Assembly (NCBI RefSeq): GCF_944324745.1
Contig: NZ_CALUXO010000054.1
Span: 1 to 64,000 of the forward strand
Reading direction: 5' to 3'
Origin: an uncultured Thomasclavelia sp.
Lineage (GTDB): Bacteria > Bacillota_I > Bacilli_A > Erysipelotrichales > Coprobacillaceae
Length of the DNA stretch: 64,000 nucleotides
Shown: one piece after another, positions 45,115 through 54,875 of the stretch
Layout: each line of letters begins with the position of its first letter
Position numbering within the stretch: the stretch's first letter is position 1
Made by a program: the position numbers and the translations under genes
The notes under the pieces: model-generated
Told to the model about the DNA's origin: nothing
Databases searched by the model: none
What the model saw: the letters and a program-made list of their open reading frames with translations, nothing else

Positions 45115-45141
45115 AAAAAAGTAACGGATAACACCGTTACT
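45115..45141 (-). terminator. terminator of pfk
   Basis: AGTAACGG and CCGTTACT pair perfectly with a six-base loop, and TTTTTT follows on the minus strand. Confidence 0.85.
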
Positions 45142-46255
45142 ATTCATCACCAAAGCAAATTCCAATTGCTTTAGCTGCTTTTACTAATTCACCATTAGGA
45201 TCAACATGTTTTTGTTTACCAAATTTAGCATCTCCAATAACTTCTTCTAAAGAAGTATATGTCATATCTTCACCTTTTAAAGTTACAACATTACCAAATT
45301 TACCTTCACTAATTAATTCTAGTGCTTTGATTCCAAAACGGATTGACAAAATTCTATCATAAGCTTGAATATCACCACCACGAATAATATGTCCTGGATT
45401 TACAGAACGTACTTCGTGATTTTTAATAGCTTTTTCCAAATCATCAGCAACTTTAGCTGCCAAACCAGAATAACGTACTGGATCAGGACTGTCTTCAACA
45501 ATCTTACCAATCACTTTAGTACCATCGGCATATTTAGCACCTTCAGCTACGGCAATCACCGTATATGGATAACCTTCAGCATCACGTTTTTCAACATGTT
45601 TTACAATATTTTCAATTGTAAAAGGAATTTCAGGAATCAAGATACATGATGCATTACCAGCCATACCAGCATATAATGCAATCCATCCGGCATCACGACC
45701 CATTAATTCACAACAGATTACCCGATGATGTGATTTAGCAGTAGTATTTAATCGATCAATAAATTCAGTTCCAACCGAAAGAGCGCTGATAAATCCATAA
45801 GTTAAATCAGTAGCTGGTAAATCATTATCCATTGTTTTAGGTATTCCAATTACGTTAACCCCTTTACGCGCAAAGTCACGAGCACTAGTTAAAGTACCAT
45901 CGCCACCTAAAACTACTAAAACATCTACTCCAGCTTTCTTTAGATTTTCAACACCAACATCTGAAACATCTTTTCGAACCTTACCACCATGTCCATCATC
46001 AACTAAATAATCAAAAAGATTATCTTTATTAGAACTATAAAGAATAGTTCCACCTTCTTTGTAGATATTTTCTACTTTGTCTACAGTTAATTCTATGTAA
46101 TCATTGTTATAAAGACCACGATAACCAAAAACATAACCAATAACTTCATAGCCATATTTAGTAATAGCTGCTTTGGTTACGGCTCTAATAACAGCATTTA
46201 AACCTGGACAATCGCCACCTCCAGATAATAATGCAATTCTTTTAACATTTGCCAT
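45140..46255 (-). CDS. pfkA: 6-phosphofructokinase
   Basis: This 371-residue enzyme phosphorylates fructose 6-phosphate in glycolysis. The nucleotide site is GGDGT (Gly where PPi-dependent enzymes have Asp) while the catalytic loop is PKTMDND (Lys where classical ATP enzymes have Gly). That combination is found in ATP-dependent group III enzymes of actinomycetes. Length is also longer than the classical 320. The ATG at 46255 is six bases after GGAGGG. A CcpA cre site lies upstream of its promoter. Confidence 0.92.
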   Translation of the reverse strand: MANVKRIALLSGGGDCPGLNAVIRAVTKAAITKYGYEVIGYVFGYRGLYNNDYIELTVDKVENIYKEGGTILYSSNKDNLFDYLVDDGHGGKVRKDVSDVGVENLKKAGVDVLVVLGGDGTLTSARDFARKGVNVIGIPKTMDNDLPATDLTYGFISALSVGTEFIDRLNTTAKSHHRVICCELMGRDAGWIALYAGMAGNASCILIPEIPFTIENIVKHVEKRDAEGYPYTVIAVAEGAKYADGTKVIGKIVEDSPDPVRYSGLAAKVADDLEKAIKNHEVRSVNPGHIIRGGDIQAYDRILSIRFGIKALELISEGKFGNVVTLKGEDMTYTSLEEVIGDAKFGKQKHVDPNGELVKAAKAIGICFGDE

Positions 46256-46276
46256 ATACATCCCTCCATAAACTAC

Positions 46277-46305
46277 ATTATATGATGTTTTTTATCAAAA
46301 GACAA
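46277..46305 (-). promoter_or_regulatory. promoter of pfk
   Basis: On the minus strand TTGTCT (46300-46305) and TATAAT (46277-46282) are 17 bases apart. Confidence 0.7.
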
Positions 46306-46311
46306 TAAAAA

Positions 46312-46325
46312 TGTTAACGTTTACA
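46312..46325. promoter_or_regulatory. cre site upstream of pfk promoter
   Basis: TGTTAACGTTTACA matches the CcpA consensus TGWNANCGNTNWCA at every fixed position. It lies six bases upstream of the pfk -35, a position where CcpA usually activates. Confidence 0.65.
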
Positions 46326-46334
46326 AAAATAATT

Positions 46335-46892
46335 TTACCAATTTTTTTGTAGATAATCATTGATTAATTTAACTGGCAAGCCGATGACTGTTTCAATATC
46401 TCCATCAATTTTCAAAACCAGATCTTTGCCATATCCTTGAATAGCATATGCCCCGGCTTTACCTTGCCATTCATTTAGATTCAGATATGATTCAATTTGT
46501 TTTGTTGATAAAGATTTAAAAGTAACCTTGGTGGCATCATGAAATACTATTATTTTCCCATCATCAATTATGGCCACTGCTGTATAGACAGTTTGTGTTT
46601 GATTTGACAAAAATTGCAACATTTCCTTAGCTTCCGTCCTATTTTTAGGTTTCCCCAACATCTTATCATTTAAACAAACCATTGTATCGGCTCCAATAAT
46701 CAAATCATGAGGATATTTACTGGCAATAACTTGAGCTTTTTGATATGCAAGTTTTTCTAAACGTAAAGGAAGTGCTAGATTTAAATCTAACACTTCATCA
46801 ATTTCTTGAAAATCAACTATAAAATCATAATGATGTTTTTTCAACAATTCTTGGCGCCGAGGCGAAGAACTGGCTAATATTATTTTTTTCAT
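46335..46892 (-). CDS. maf: Maf-family nucleoside triphosphate pyrophosphatase
   Basis: This 185-residue protein has the Maf signature ILASSSPRRQELL, the metal/base site IIGADTMVCLNDKMLGKPK and the C-terminal WQGKAGAYAIQG. Maf proteins hydrolyse non-canonical or canonical NTPs and influence division. I chose the ATG at 46892, five bases after the pnp stop; a GTG at 46907 overlaps pnp. It is co-transcribed with pnp. Confidence 0.9.
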   Translation of the reverse strand: MKKIILASSSPRRQELLKKHHYDFIVDFQEIDEVLDLNLALPLRLEKLAYQKAQVIASKYPHDLIIGADTMVCLNDKMLGKPKNRTEAKEMLQFLSNQTQTVYTAVAIIDDGKIIVFHDATKVTFKSLSTKQIESYLNLNEWQGKAGAYAIQGYGKDLVLKIDGDIETVIGLPVKLINDYLQKNW

Positions 46893-46896
46893 AGTT

Positions 46897-49029
46897 TTAA
46901 TTTTCACTCTTTACTTCTTTTTTTAATGGTTTTGGTAACAAAGCTTTTCTTGAAACATTAACTTTACCTTTATCATCAACTTTAGTAACCTTAACTTTAA
47001 CAATATCACCTAATTTGATAACATCGCTCATCTTTTTAGTTCGTTCATAAGCATAATCAGAGATATGTAAGAAACCATCAGTTCCATCAAATAAATTAAT
47101 AAAAGCATAATTATCTTCAACTCGCACTACTTTACCATCATAAACTTCTCCAACTTCAGCTTTCTTAACAATTTTTTCGATTAATTTAACTGCTGTATCA
47201 ATTGCCGCTTGATCATGATGATAAATTACCACAGAACCATCTTGTTCAATATCAATTTTAACTCCATCAGCTTGATCAATGATTTCATTAATAGTTTTAC
47301 CACCTTGACCAATAACTGATTTGATTTGATCAGGATCAATTTTAATTAATTTTACTTTTGGAGCATATGGTGATAATTCAGCACGTGGTTCACTAATTGT
47401 TGCCATCATATTAGCCATAATTTCTTTACGTGCTTCTTTAGCTTGGGCTAAAGCTTCTTGTAAGATTTCTTTAGTAATACCATCAATCTTAATATCCATT
47501 TGTAAAGCACAAATACCTTTACTTGTACCAGCTACTTTAAAGTCCATATCACCTAAGTGATCTTCCATTCCCTGAATATCAGTTAAGATAGTATAATCGT
47601 CTCCTTTTTTCACTAATCCCATAGCTACCCCAGCCACAGGCGCTTTAATTGGAACTCCAGCTGCCATTAATGACATTGAAGCAGCACAAATTGAAGCTTG
47701 AGAAGAAGAACCGTTTGATTCTAATACTTCAGAAACGACCCTAATAGTATATGGGAATTCATCTTCATCAGGAATAACTTGAGCTAAGGCTCTTTCACCT
47801 AAGGCCCCGTGACCGATTTCACGACGTCCCGGTGCCCCCATTCGTCCGGTTTCTCCAACAGAATATGGAGGGAAATTATAATGATGCATAAAACGTTTTT
47901 GATCTTCAAGACCTAATCCATCAATTTTTTGATGTTCTCCAATAGCTCCTAAAGTAGTTACTGATAAAACCTGTGTTTCACCACGAGTAAATAAAGCTGA
48001 ACCGTGAACACGAGGCAATAAATCTACTTGAGAATCCAATGGACGAATCTCATCTAATTTACGACCATCTGGACGAATTTTATCTTCAGTGATCAATCGA
48101 CGAACTTCATCTTTTTCTAAATCATGTAAAATAATACCAACTTGTTTTAACACACTGGCTTTAGTTTCATCACTATCATATTCTTTATTTTCATATTCTT
48201 CAGTTACTGTAGCTACTAATTCATCAATTGCAGCATATCTTTCCAACTTTCCTGGAATTGAAACAGCAGCAACCATTTCATCTTTTGCCCGTTCGCTAAC
48301 TTCGGCAACTAAGTTTTCATCAAGTTCAAATAATGGTACTTCGATTTTTTCTTTACCGCAAGCTTCAATAACTTTTTCCTGGAAAGCAATTAATTCTTTG
48401 ATTTTTTCATGACCAAACAATAATGCTTCTAGCATTACGTCTTCACTAACTTCCTTAGCATCTGCTTCAACCATGTTAATGGCATCTTTAGTACCAGCAA
48501 CTTCCAAGTTTATTAATGATCTTTCTAATTGTTCTGGTGACCCATTAACAATAAATTCACCATCTACTAAACCAACGTTGACTCCGGCAATTGGCCCATT
48601 GAATGGAATATCTGAAATACATAATGCCAGTGAAGCTCCTAGCATTGCTGTCATTTCTGGTGTAGCATCTTGATCTACTGATAAAACAGTATTGACACTT
48701 TGCACTTCATTTCTAAATCCATCAGCAAATAATGGACGAATTGGACGGTCAATCATTCTGGCCGTTAGTGTCCCATGTTCGCTAGGACGTCCCTCACGTT
48801 TTAAAAATCCTCCTGGAATTTTTCCAACTGAATATAATTTTTCTTCATATGTAACTGTTAACGGAAAAAAATCTACATCTTTAGGTTCTTTTCCCGCAAC
48901 TACTGTCGATAAAATAACTGTATCATTATATCTTACTAATACAGCTCCATTAGCTTGTTTAGCTAATTCTCCCACTTCCACACTTAGATTTCTACCATAG
49001 AAATCCATACTAAACACTTGTTTATTCAT
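46897..49029 (-). CDS. pnp: polyribonucleotide nucleotidyltransferase (PNPase)
   Basis: This 710-residue phosphorolytic 3'-5' exoribonuclease has two RNase PH domains (about 1-220 and 310-540), the catalytic region [18 protein letters not shown], a helical linker, a KH domain ([16 protein letters not shown]) and an S1 domain ([18 protein letters not shown]). All parts are complete. GAGGTG precedes the ATG. It degrades RNA in the cytoplasm. Confidence 0.96.
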   Translation of the reverse strand: MNKQVFSMDFYGRNLSVEVGELAKQANGAVLVRYNDTVILSTVVAGKEPKDVDFFPLTVTYEEKLYSVGKIPGGFLKREGRPSEHGTLTARMIDRPIRPLFADGFRNEVQSVNTVLSVDQDATPEMTAMLGASLALCISDIPFNGPIAGVNVGLVDGEFIVNGSPEQLERSLINLEVAGTKDAINMVEADAKEVSEDVMLEALLFGHEKIKELIAFQEKVIEACGKEKIEVPLFELDENLVAEVSERAKDEMVAAVSIPGKLERYAAIDELVATVTEEYENKEYDSDETKASVLKQVGIILHDLEKDEVRRLITEDKIRPDGRKLDEIRPLDSQVDLLPRVHGSALFTRGETQVLSVTTLGAIGEHQKIDGLGLEDQKRFMHHYNFPPYSVGETGRMGAPGRREIGHGALGERALAQVIPDEDEFPYTIRVVSEVLESNGSSSQASICAASMSLMAAGVPIKAPVAGVAMGLVKKGDDYTILTDIQGMEDHLGDMDFKVAGTSKGICALQMDIKIDGITKEILQEALAQAKEARKEIMANMMATISEPRAELSPYAPKVKLIKIDPDQIKSVIGQGGKTINEIIDQADGVKIDIEQDGSVVIYHHDQAAIDTAVKLIEKIVKKAEVGEVYDGKVVRVEDNYAFINLFDGTDGFLHISDYAYERTKKMSDVIKLGDIVKVKVTKVDDKGKVNVSRKALLPKPLKKEVKSEN

Positions 49030-49153
49030 TTTTTCACCTCATCTATTATCTTAGCCATTATAACATATAAATTTACTTTTCAAAACAATTTATTACCTTA
49101 ACTACTGCAAAAGCGATTAAAAAGATGTTATAATATATATCAGAGGTGAGTTT

Positions 49154-50410
49154 ATGAATGAAAATGAATTAAAAAGTTTAGAAGTATACAATGAAAAGTT
49201 TAAGGAGGATCCTACTTCTTTTAATGATTTCCAGGCCAACGATTATATTAAACTGCTTAAAAAAAGTGATAATAACGAAGATGCTATCGAAGTCGGTAAA
49301 ACTTTCATGTCCCAATGTCCTAACCTAAAAGGATATCTAAATCAATATGGTTATGCTTTATATAACAAGTATATTAATATTGATGATGCTAAAATTCAAG
49401 AAAATGAAAATTTATTTTTCAGTGTTTTAGATGATATTTTAGCAGTATGTAAACAAGAACGCTATTCCCCTATGGAACCAGCAGTTAACCGGGCAATTAA
49501 ATATTTGCAACGTGTTAAACCAAATGATCCTAATAAATTAATTGAAGTCCTTAATTTATTAGATCCAAATTTATTAGATGATACTCCATTTACTAATCCT
49601 GAAGGTAAAGAGTTTGAATCAAAAAAAGAACGTTATTACCGTTTGAAAGTAAAAGCTTTATATGAAGCAAAACGTTCTAAAGAATGTGTAGAAACTGCCA
49701 ATATTGCTTTAACATTACCAATTAAATGGCATTTCAATACATTACAATGGATCAATTATCAAAGAGCTTGTTCTTTAGTAGAACTTGAACGATATGATGA
49801 AGCGAAAAAGATTTTCTTGCAATTACATAATCATATCCGTAGCATTGATTTCTATGAAGTTATTTATAAAACTTTATCTAAAACTGGTAATATCAAAGAA
49901 GCTAATGCGTATTTACTTTATGAATTCTTTGAAAACGGTTATTCAATCGATCATCTAGGAATCTATCAACGTTTATTAGAAGCAACTTTACGAACTGAAG
50001 ATCCAATGCTGATTGAAATTGTCGATATTTTCTTAACAAAACTTTGTCAGGAAAATAATCGTGACTATACTCCTCAAGGTGACTATGGTGATAAATACAA
50101 TGATCAAACATCAGAATATTTATACGATGAAGTCTATGAAAAAGTAATGAATAATCTTGATAAATATGTCGAAAGAGTTGAAGGAACTGTTGTTCATTAT
50201 AATAAGGATAGAGGTATTGGTACTATCTCTCGTTATGACAATGACGGTATTTTCTTTAGACAAGCTGACTATGTTTATGATGAAGATGTTCAAAGACGTG
50301 ATAAAGTTGAATACACACCACTAGAAACATTTGATCGTAAGAAAAATGTTGTTACTAGTAAAGCAATCCTAATTATCACTACTGAAGAATATATTAATTT
50401 TGGATATTAA
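49154..50410 (+). CDS. helical-repeat protein with C-terminal cold-shock-like domain
   Basis: This 418-residue soluble protein has an all-helical N-terminal part (about 1-330). Paired helices spaced like tetratricopeptide repeats include YRLKVKALYEAKRSKECVET and YQRACSLVELERYDEAKKI. The C-terminus (about 345-410) reads GTVVHYNKDRGIGTISRYDN and IFFRQADYV, the pattern of a cold-shock/OB nucleic-acid-binding domain. AGAGGTG precedes the ATG and TATAAT lies at 49129-49134. It may bind RNA or DNA through the tail; the role is unknown. It stands alone, diverging from pnp. Confidence 0.65.
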   Translation: MNENELKSLEVYNEKFKEDPTSFNDFQANDYIKLLKKSDNNEDAIEVGKTFMSQCPNLKGYLNQYGYALYNKYINIDDAKIQENENLFFSVLDDILAVCKQERYSPMEPAVNRAIKYLQRVKPNDPNKLIEVLNLLDPNLLDDTPFTNPEGKEFESKKERYYRLKVKALYEAKRSKECVETANIALTLPIKWHFNTLQWINYQRACSLVELERYDEAKKIFLQLHNHIRSIDFYEVIYKTLSKTGNIKEANAYLLYEFFENGYSIDHLGIYQRLLEATLRTEDPMLIEIVDIFLTKLCQENNRDYTPQGDYGDKYNDQTSEYLYDEVYEKVMNNLDKYVERVEGTVVHYNKDRGIGTISRYDNDGIFFRQADYVYDEDVQRRDKVEYTPLETFDRKKNVVTSKAILIITTEEYINFGY

Positions 50411-50423
50411 AAAACTAGATATT

Positions 50424-50459
50424 AAAAGAAGCTATTGGTTTTTACCGATAGCTTCTTTT
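50424..50459. terminator. bidirectional terminator
   Basis: AAAAGAAGCTAT and ATAGCTTCTTTT pair perfectly, with an inner GGT/ACC, between convergent genes. Confidence 0.88.
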
Positions 50460-50841
50460 ATTTAGATTTTTCTCGATTATTGAGATATTCCTGCATTGCT
50501 TTGATGCTTTCATTAGAAATAACATGTTCAATTAAACAAGCATCCTTATCAGCAATTTCTTCATCAATATTTAATACTTCAATAAAAAGTTTTTTGATTG
50601 TTTGATGTTTATTGCAAATAAACTCAGCCAGTTCTAATCCCTTGGGTGTTAATTTTATATCCGCATATTTTTCATAATCAACATACCCATCTTTAGATAA
50701 AACAACAACCGCATTATTGACACTTGGTTTTGATACTCCTAATCTTTTAGCAATATCACTCACACGAGCTTTTTTCCCGTCTAATGAAAGTTCATAAATT
50801 AGTTCTAAATAATTTTGCATAGCAATTGTCATTTCTTCCAT
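50458..50841 (-). CDS. DtxR-family iron-dependent repressor
   Basis: This 127-residue protein has a winged HTH (ARVSDIAKRLGVSKPSVNNAV) and the metal-binding dimerisation domain but no SH3 domain. With the ATG at 50841 (behind GGAGTGG), His79, Cys102, Glu105 and His106 fall at the very positions of the DtxR metal ligands. The Cys-x-x-Glu-His pattern is of the iron type; MntR has Glu for the Cys. Met10 of DtxR is Asn here, and the ancillary Glu83 and His98 are Lys and Asp. It is the best candidate to bind the two boxes before feo, and diverges from a ZIP transporter. Confidence 0.88.
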   Translation of the reverse strand: MEEMTIAMQNYLELIYELSLDGKKARVSDIAKRLGVSKPSVNNAVVVLSKDGYVDYEKYADIKLTPKGLELAEFICNKHQTIKKLFIEVLNIDEEIADKDACLIEHVISNESIKAMQEYLNNREKSK

Positions 50842-50972
50842 TCTAATAACCACTCCTATTTACAAAATATTAACAAAGCCTATCTAAATAATAACACAAC
50901 TCCTTATTTTTCTCAATAATTCGCCTAGAGGCAGTTTGATATTTGACATATAAATATAATTGAGGTGAAATA

Positions 50973-51767
50973 ATGAATTATCTTCTATCATTGAGTCCAA
51001 TAATGATTGTTTTTATGGTCGCTACTTTTAACTGGTTAATGACATTTTTAGGCAGTTCTTTAGTATATTTTGTTAAAAGTACTAATAAAAAATTAGTTTG
51101 CATGGCTTTAGGCAGCTCGGCTGGCATCATGATTGCCGCTTCATTTTTTTCACTGCTTTTACCAGCCAAAGAACAATTAGAAACAAGCGGCAAGCTTTCC
51201 TTGATCATGATTCCTCTAGGTTTTATTTGTGGAGCTTTTTTATTAATGATCATTGATCGATTACTTCCCCATGAACATTTAATGACGCACCAGCAAGAAG
51301 GATTGCATCCAAAACGGTATTCAAAAAATAAGTTGCTATTACTGGCGATGACATTGCACAATATTCCTGAAGGGTTAGCTGTCGGAGTTGCTTTTGCCAG
51401 TGCTACTAATGGTAATTATTTAACAGCCTTAACTTTAGCGATTGGGATTGGAATTCAAAACTTTCCTGAAGGAACGGCTATTTCTTTACCGATGTTTCAA
51501 AATGGTAAAAGTCGTTTTCAAGCGATGATGTACGGCCAGTTTTCAGCTTTAGTTGAAATTCCTGCAGCTTTATGTGGTTTTATTTTTGCCAGTTTAGCTA
51601 ATAATATGCTTCCTTTTATTTTATGTTTTGCTGCCGGTGCAATGTTTTTTGTCTGTATTGAAGAGTTAATTCCTGAAGCTAATGCGACCGAAGGGATTGA
51701 TTTAGGGACAATTAGTTTTATGATTGGTTTTGTTATTATGATGAGTTTAGATATTTTGTTATCTTAG
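50973..51767 (+). CDS. ZIP-family metal transporter
   Basis: This 264-residue protein has eight predicted membrane helices with the metal-translocating motifs HNIPEGLAVG (helix 4) and NFPEGTAISL (helix 5). A His-containing loop (HEHLMTHQQEGLH) lies between helices 3 and 4. It should carry zinc, iron or manganese. GAGGTG precedes the ATG. It is divergent from the DtxR-like gene with 131 bases between, where only a short GCCT-AG-AGGC repeat (50923-50932) stands out. Confidence 0.9.
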   Translation: MNYLLSLSPIMIVFMVATFNWLMTFLGSSLVYFVKSTNKKLVCMALGSSAGIMIAASFFSLLLPAKEQLETSGKLSLIMIPLGFICGAFLLMIIDRLLPHEHLMTHQQEGLHPKRYSKNKLLLLAMTLHNIPEGLAVGVAFASATNGNYLTALTLAIGIGIQNFPEGTAISLPMFQNGKSRFQAMMYGQFSALVEIPAALCGFIFASLANNMLPFILCFAAGAMFFVCIEELIPEANATEGIDLGTISFMIGFVIMMSLDILLS

Positions 51768-51795
51768 ATAGCTAATTAATAAAAATTTTTTCATA

Positions 51796-51824
51796 TTGAC
51801 AAAAACCTTTCAATATCGTATGAT
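51796..51824 (+). promoter_or_regulatory. promoter of Trp T-box transcript
   Basis: TTGACA (51796-51801) and TATGAT (51819-51824) are exactly 17 bases apart. Confidence 0.8.
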
Positions 51825-51830
51825 TTCTTT

Positions 51831-52087
51831 AACAATTTATTAAACAAAGACGATGAAGTGAACTAGTAAATATGGCTTAGATATCAGAGATATTGTGGTT
51901 GGTGCAAACAATACGTTAAGCTGTATCGAATTCATCATGGAGTCGGATTACTGATATGTAGGTAATCCCCGGTAGCTGGCCGTTATCACATGCAAGTCTA
52001 AAGACTTAATGAGGCTGTTAATGTGAATTAATAGCAAATTGGGGTGGTACCGCGGCTCTGTCGTCCTCTGATGAGGACTTTTTTTGT
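51831..52087 (+). promoter_or_regulatory. T-box leader, tryptophan specifier
   Basis: The leader has a TGGTTGGTGCAAAC apical region, the T-box core GGTGGTACCGCGG (52043-52055) and a terminator GTCCTC/GAGGAC (52063-52078) followed by seven T. The specifier loop reads ATCATGGAGTC, with TGG (Trp, 51938-51940) followed by a purine. Uncharged tRNA-Trp should switch on the transporter operon. Confidence 0.93.
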
Positions 52088-52120
52088 TTAAAAAATTGAA
52101 AGAAACGGAGGGAATGTTTT

Positions 52121-53119
52121 ATGAAAAAATTATTAAGTGGTTTGTTGGCACTTGCTATGTGTGCTGGGCTTACTGGCTGTGGCACTGGAAGTAGTGATAG
52201 CAGCAGTGGTGAAGTTAAAGATCTTGCTGATGTTAAAATTGGAGTTATCCAATTAATGCAACACGATGCCTTAGATGCTTCTTATGAAGGCTTCAAAGAT
52301 GTTTTAGTTGAAGCTGGTGTTGATGAAGATAACATTGATTACCAAGTTGCTGGTGATGCTTCAAACTGTGCAACGATTGCTGATAAATTAGTTAATGATG
52401 GCAATGATTTAATTTATGCAATCGCTACTCCAGCTTTACAATCAGCTGCAGCAGCTACTACAACAATTCCAATTGTTGGATGTGCTATTACTGATTATGA
52501 AAGTACTGATTTAGTTCAAAGTAATGATGAACCAGGTGGTAATGTTACTGGAGCCAGTGATTTAACACCTATCGATGATCAATTTGATTTATTAACTGAA
52601 TTATTACCTGATGCCAAAAAAGTAGCTATCATGTATTGTGGTAGTGAAGACAATTCAATCTTCCAAGGTCAAATTGCTCAAGAAGCGGCTGAAGATCATG
52701 GATTAGAATATGAAGTCTATACTGTTACTGATTCTAACGATATTCAATCTGTGGCTAGTCAAATTGTCAGTGATGGAAATGATGTAGTCTATATCCCAAC
52801 TGATAATTTATTAGCTACCTATATGTCTAGTGTTGAAGCAGTTACTTCTCCAGCCAAAATTCCTTGTATTGTTGGTGAAGAAGGTATGGTTAATAATGGT
52901 GGTTTTGCTACTTATGGTATTAACTATGAAAATTTAGGACGGGAAGCTGGTAAACAGGCACTAGCTATTTTAAAAGGTGAAAAAACAGCTGCTAATACTC
53001 CAATCGTTCAATTAGCTGCTGAAGATTGCACAATGGTTATTAACTTAAAAGTTGCTCAAAGCTGTGGTATCACGGTTAATAAAGATGACTATCCTGATGC
53101 AACTTTTATTGAAGAATAG
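52121..53119 (+). CDS. trpX: tryptophan ABC transporter substrate-binding lipoprotein
   Basis: This 332-residue lipoprotein has signal MKKLLSGLLALAMCAGLTGC, a Ser-rich linker and an ABC_sub_bind (PF04392) fold (GVIQLMQHDALDASYEGFKD, NDLIYAIATPALQSAAAATT, YIPTDNLLATYMSSVEAV). The family with a Trp T-box is the TrpX type. GGAGGG precedes the ATG. Permease and ATPase follow. Confidence 0.88.
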   Translation: MKKLLSGLLALAMCAGLTGCGTGSSDSSSGEVKDLADVKIGVIQLMQHDALDASYEGFKDVLVEAGVDEDNIDYQVAGDASNCATIADKLVNDGNDLIYAIATPALQSAAAATTTIPIVGCAITDYESTDLVQSNDEPGGNVTGASDLTPIDDQFDLLTELLPDAKKVAIMYCGSEDNSIFQGQIAQEAAEDHGLEYEVYTVTDSNDIQSVASQIVSDGNDVVYIPTDNLLATYMSSVEAVTSPAKIPCIVGEEGMVNNGGFATYGINYENLGREAGKQALAILKGEKTAANTPIVQLAAEDCTMVINLKVAQSCGITVNKDDYPDATFIEE

Positions 53120-53129
53120 GAGTTAAAAA

Positions 53130-54071
53130 ATGGGTTTATTTTATACATTTTTAGGTGCTGTTGATTTAGGCTTGATTTGGGGATTTCTAGCATTAGGAGT
53201 TTATATTACCTTTAGATTACTAGATATTGCCGATTTAACAGTTGATGGTAGTTTTACTACCGGTGGTGCCGTTTGTGCTATTTGTGTATTAAACGGAATT
53301 CATCCCCTATTAGCGCTATTGATTTCTATTTTGGCTGGTTTTGCAGCCGGAGCAATTACTGGTATCTTGCATACCAAATGTAAAATACCGGCGATCTTAG
53401 CTGGAATCTTGACTCAAATTGGTCTATATTCAATCAACTTAAGAATTATGGGTGGTCGTGCCAATTTACCATTGACTACGGCAAATACCTTATTTAATAA
53501 TTTATCAGTCAGTTTAGATATCAGTAGATATTATATTGCTTTAATTATTGCTTTAATTATCGTCATTATCTTTATCGCTATATTATACTGGTTTTTTGGA
53601 ACTGAACTAGGTTCTGCTATTCGAGCTACTGGAAACAATGAACAAATGGCTCGCTCACTTGGAATTAACACTGATACGATGAAATTACTAGGTCTAACGA
53701 TCAGCAATGGTTTAGTAGGATTATCTGGAGCATTGAATGCTCTTTATGGTCAAGCTACTGATGTTAGAGTAGGAACTGGGGCAATCGTTATTGCTTTAGC
53801 ATCAATCGTTATTGGGGAAGTAGTTATTTCAAGTAAAAAAGGAAATTTTGCTTTAACTTTAACATCAATCGTTATTGGTTCTATTATTTATCGAATCGTC
53901 GTTGCCGTTGTTTTACAAATGGGATTAAATACCGATGATTTGAAATTATTAACTGCTATTTTAGTTGGTATTGCTTTAACTATTCCAATTATGTTGAATA
54001 AACGAAAACAAGTTTCAATGTATAAAAAATTAACCGGAAAGGAAAATGATCAACATGCTAAAACTATCTAA
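53130..54071 (+). CDS. trpY: tryptophan ABC transporter permease
   Basis: This 313-residue permease resembles branched-chain amino-acid type permeases (LivH-like), with about eight or nine membrane segments and the coupling-loop region GTELGSAIRATGNNEQMARSLGI. It follows trpX after ten bases and overlaps the ATPase gene by 26 bases. A single permease would form a homodimer. Confidence 0.88.
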   Translation: MGLFYTFLGAVDLGLIWGFLALGVYITFRLLDIADLTVDGSFTTGGAVCAICVLNGIHPLLALLISILAGFAAGAITGILHTKCKIPAILAGILTQIGLYSINLRIMGGRANLPLTTANTLFNNLSVSLDISRYYIALIIALIIVIIFIAILYWFFGTELGSAIRATGNNEQMARSLGINTDTMKLLGLTISNGLVGLSGALNALYGQATDVRVGTGAIVIALASIVIGEVVISSKKGNFALTLTSIVIGSIIYRIVVAVVLQMGLNTDDLKLLTAILVGIALTIPIMLNKRKQVSMYKKLTGKENDQHAKTI

Positions 54072-54849
54072 CGTATGTAAAACATTTAACCTTGGCACAG
54101 TTAACGAAAAAAAAGTTTTACACAATATCAACTTAGAACTAAAAGAAGGCGATTTCGTTACAATTATTGGAGGTAATGGAGCGGGAAAATCAACTCTTTT
54201 AAATATGATTTCAGGAATCTATCCATTAGATTGTGGAATTATTACTCTAGATGGTGAAGATATTTCTTTGTTACCAGAACATCAACGAGCTAAAAAAATT
54301 GGACGCTTATTTCAAGACCCGATGTTGGGTACGGCTGGAAATATGCAAATTATTGAAAATCTGGCATTAGCAAAGCGTCGTGGTAAAAAACGTGGTTTAA
54401 GCTGGGGAGTCAGTAAAGAAGAGAAAAAAACTTATTATGAATTAGTTAAATCATTAAATTTAGGTCTAGAAGATCGTCTGACAACAAAAATGGGCTTATT
54501 ATCAGGGGGACAACGCCAGGCAATCACTTTATTGATGGCAACTTTACAAAAACCAAAATTATTACTACTTGATGAACATACTGCAGCACTTGATCCAGCT
54601 ACTTCAGCCAAAGTCTTAAATCTGACTAATAAAATTGTAACTGAGCAAAACTTAACTGCGATGATGGTAACTCATAATATGAAAGATGCAATTAATGTTG
54701 GTAATCGCTTGATCATGATGTATAATGGTCAAATAATTTATGATGTTAGCGGTGACGAAAAGAAAAAACTTACTGTTGAAGACTTGTTGAAAAAATTTGA
54801 ACAAGCCAGCGGTGAAGAATTTGCCAATGACCGGATGTTATTAGGATAG
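54046..54849 (+). CDS. tryptophan ABC transporter ATP-binding protein
   Basis: This 267-residue ATPase has Walker A GGNGAGKST, signature LSGGQRQA, Walker B LLLLDEHTAALD (Glu then His where Pro is usual) and H loop MMVTHNMKDA. It is LivG-like, partner of TrpX and TrpY. GGAAAGG precedes an ATG at 54046, and a second in-frame ATG (54055) opens at MLKLSNVCK, where the ABC fold starts. Either may be used. Confidence 0.88.
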   Translation: MINMLKLSNVCKTFNLGTVNEKKVLHNINLELKEGDFVTIIGGNGAGKSTLLNMISGIYPLDCGIITLDGEDISLLPEHQRAKKIGRLFQDPMLGTAGNMQIIENLALAKRRGKKRGLSWGVSKEEKKTYYELVKSLNLGLEDRLTTKMGLLSGGQRQAITLLMATLQKPKLLLLDEHTAALDPATSAKVLNLTNKIVTEQNLTAMMVTHNMKDAINVGNRLIMMYNGQIIYDVSGDEKKKLTVEDLLKKFEQASGEEFANDRMLLG

Positions 54850-54875
54850 AACTGTAGCAACAGTTCTATTTTTTT
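54847..54875 (+). terminator. terminator of trp transporter operon
   Basis: TAGAACTGT and ACAGTTCTA pair perfectly around a short loop, and seven T follow shortly after. It overlaps the ATPase stop codon. Confidence 0.85.

Noticed and set aside
44986-45165. N-terminal extension of the FtsX-like permease frame
   Set aside because: The ribosome binding site GAGGAGG lies at about 44987-44993, the extension overlaps the pfk terminator and stop, and the canonical first helix begins just after 44979.
50923-50932. GCCT-AG-AGGC repeat between the DtxR-like and ZIP genes as a metal box
   Set aside because: Only four bases pair on each side and it does not match the boxes before feo.
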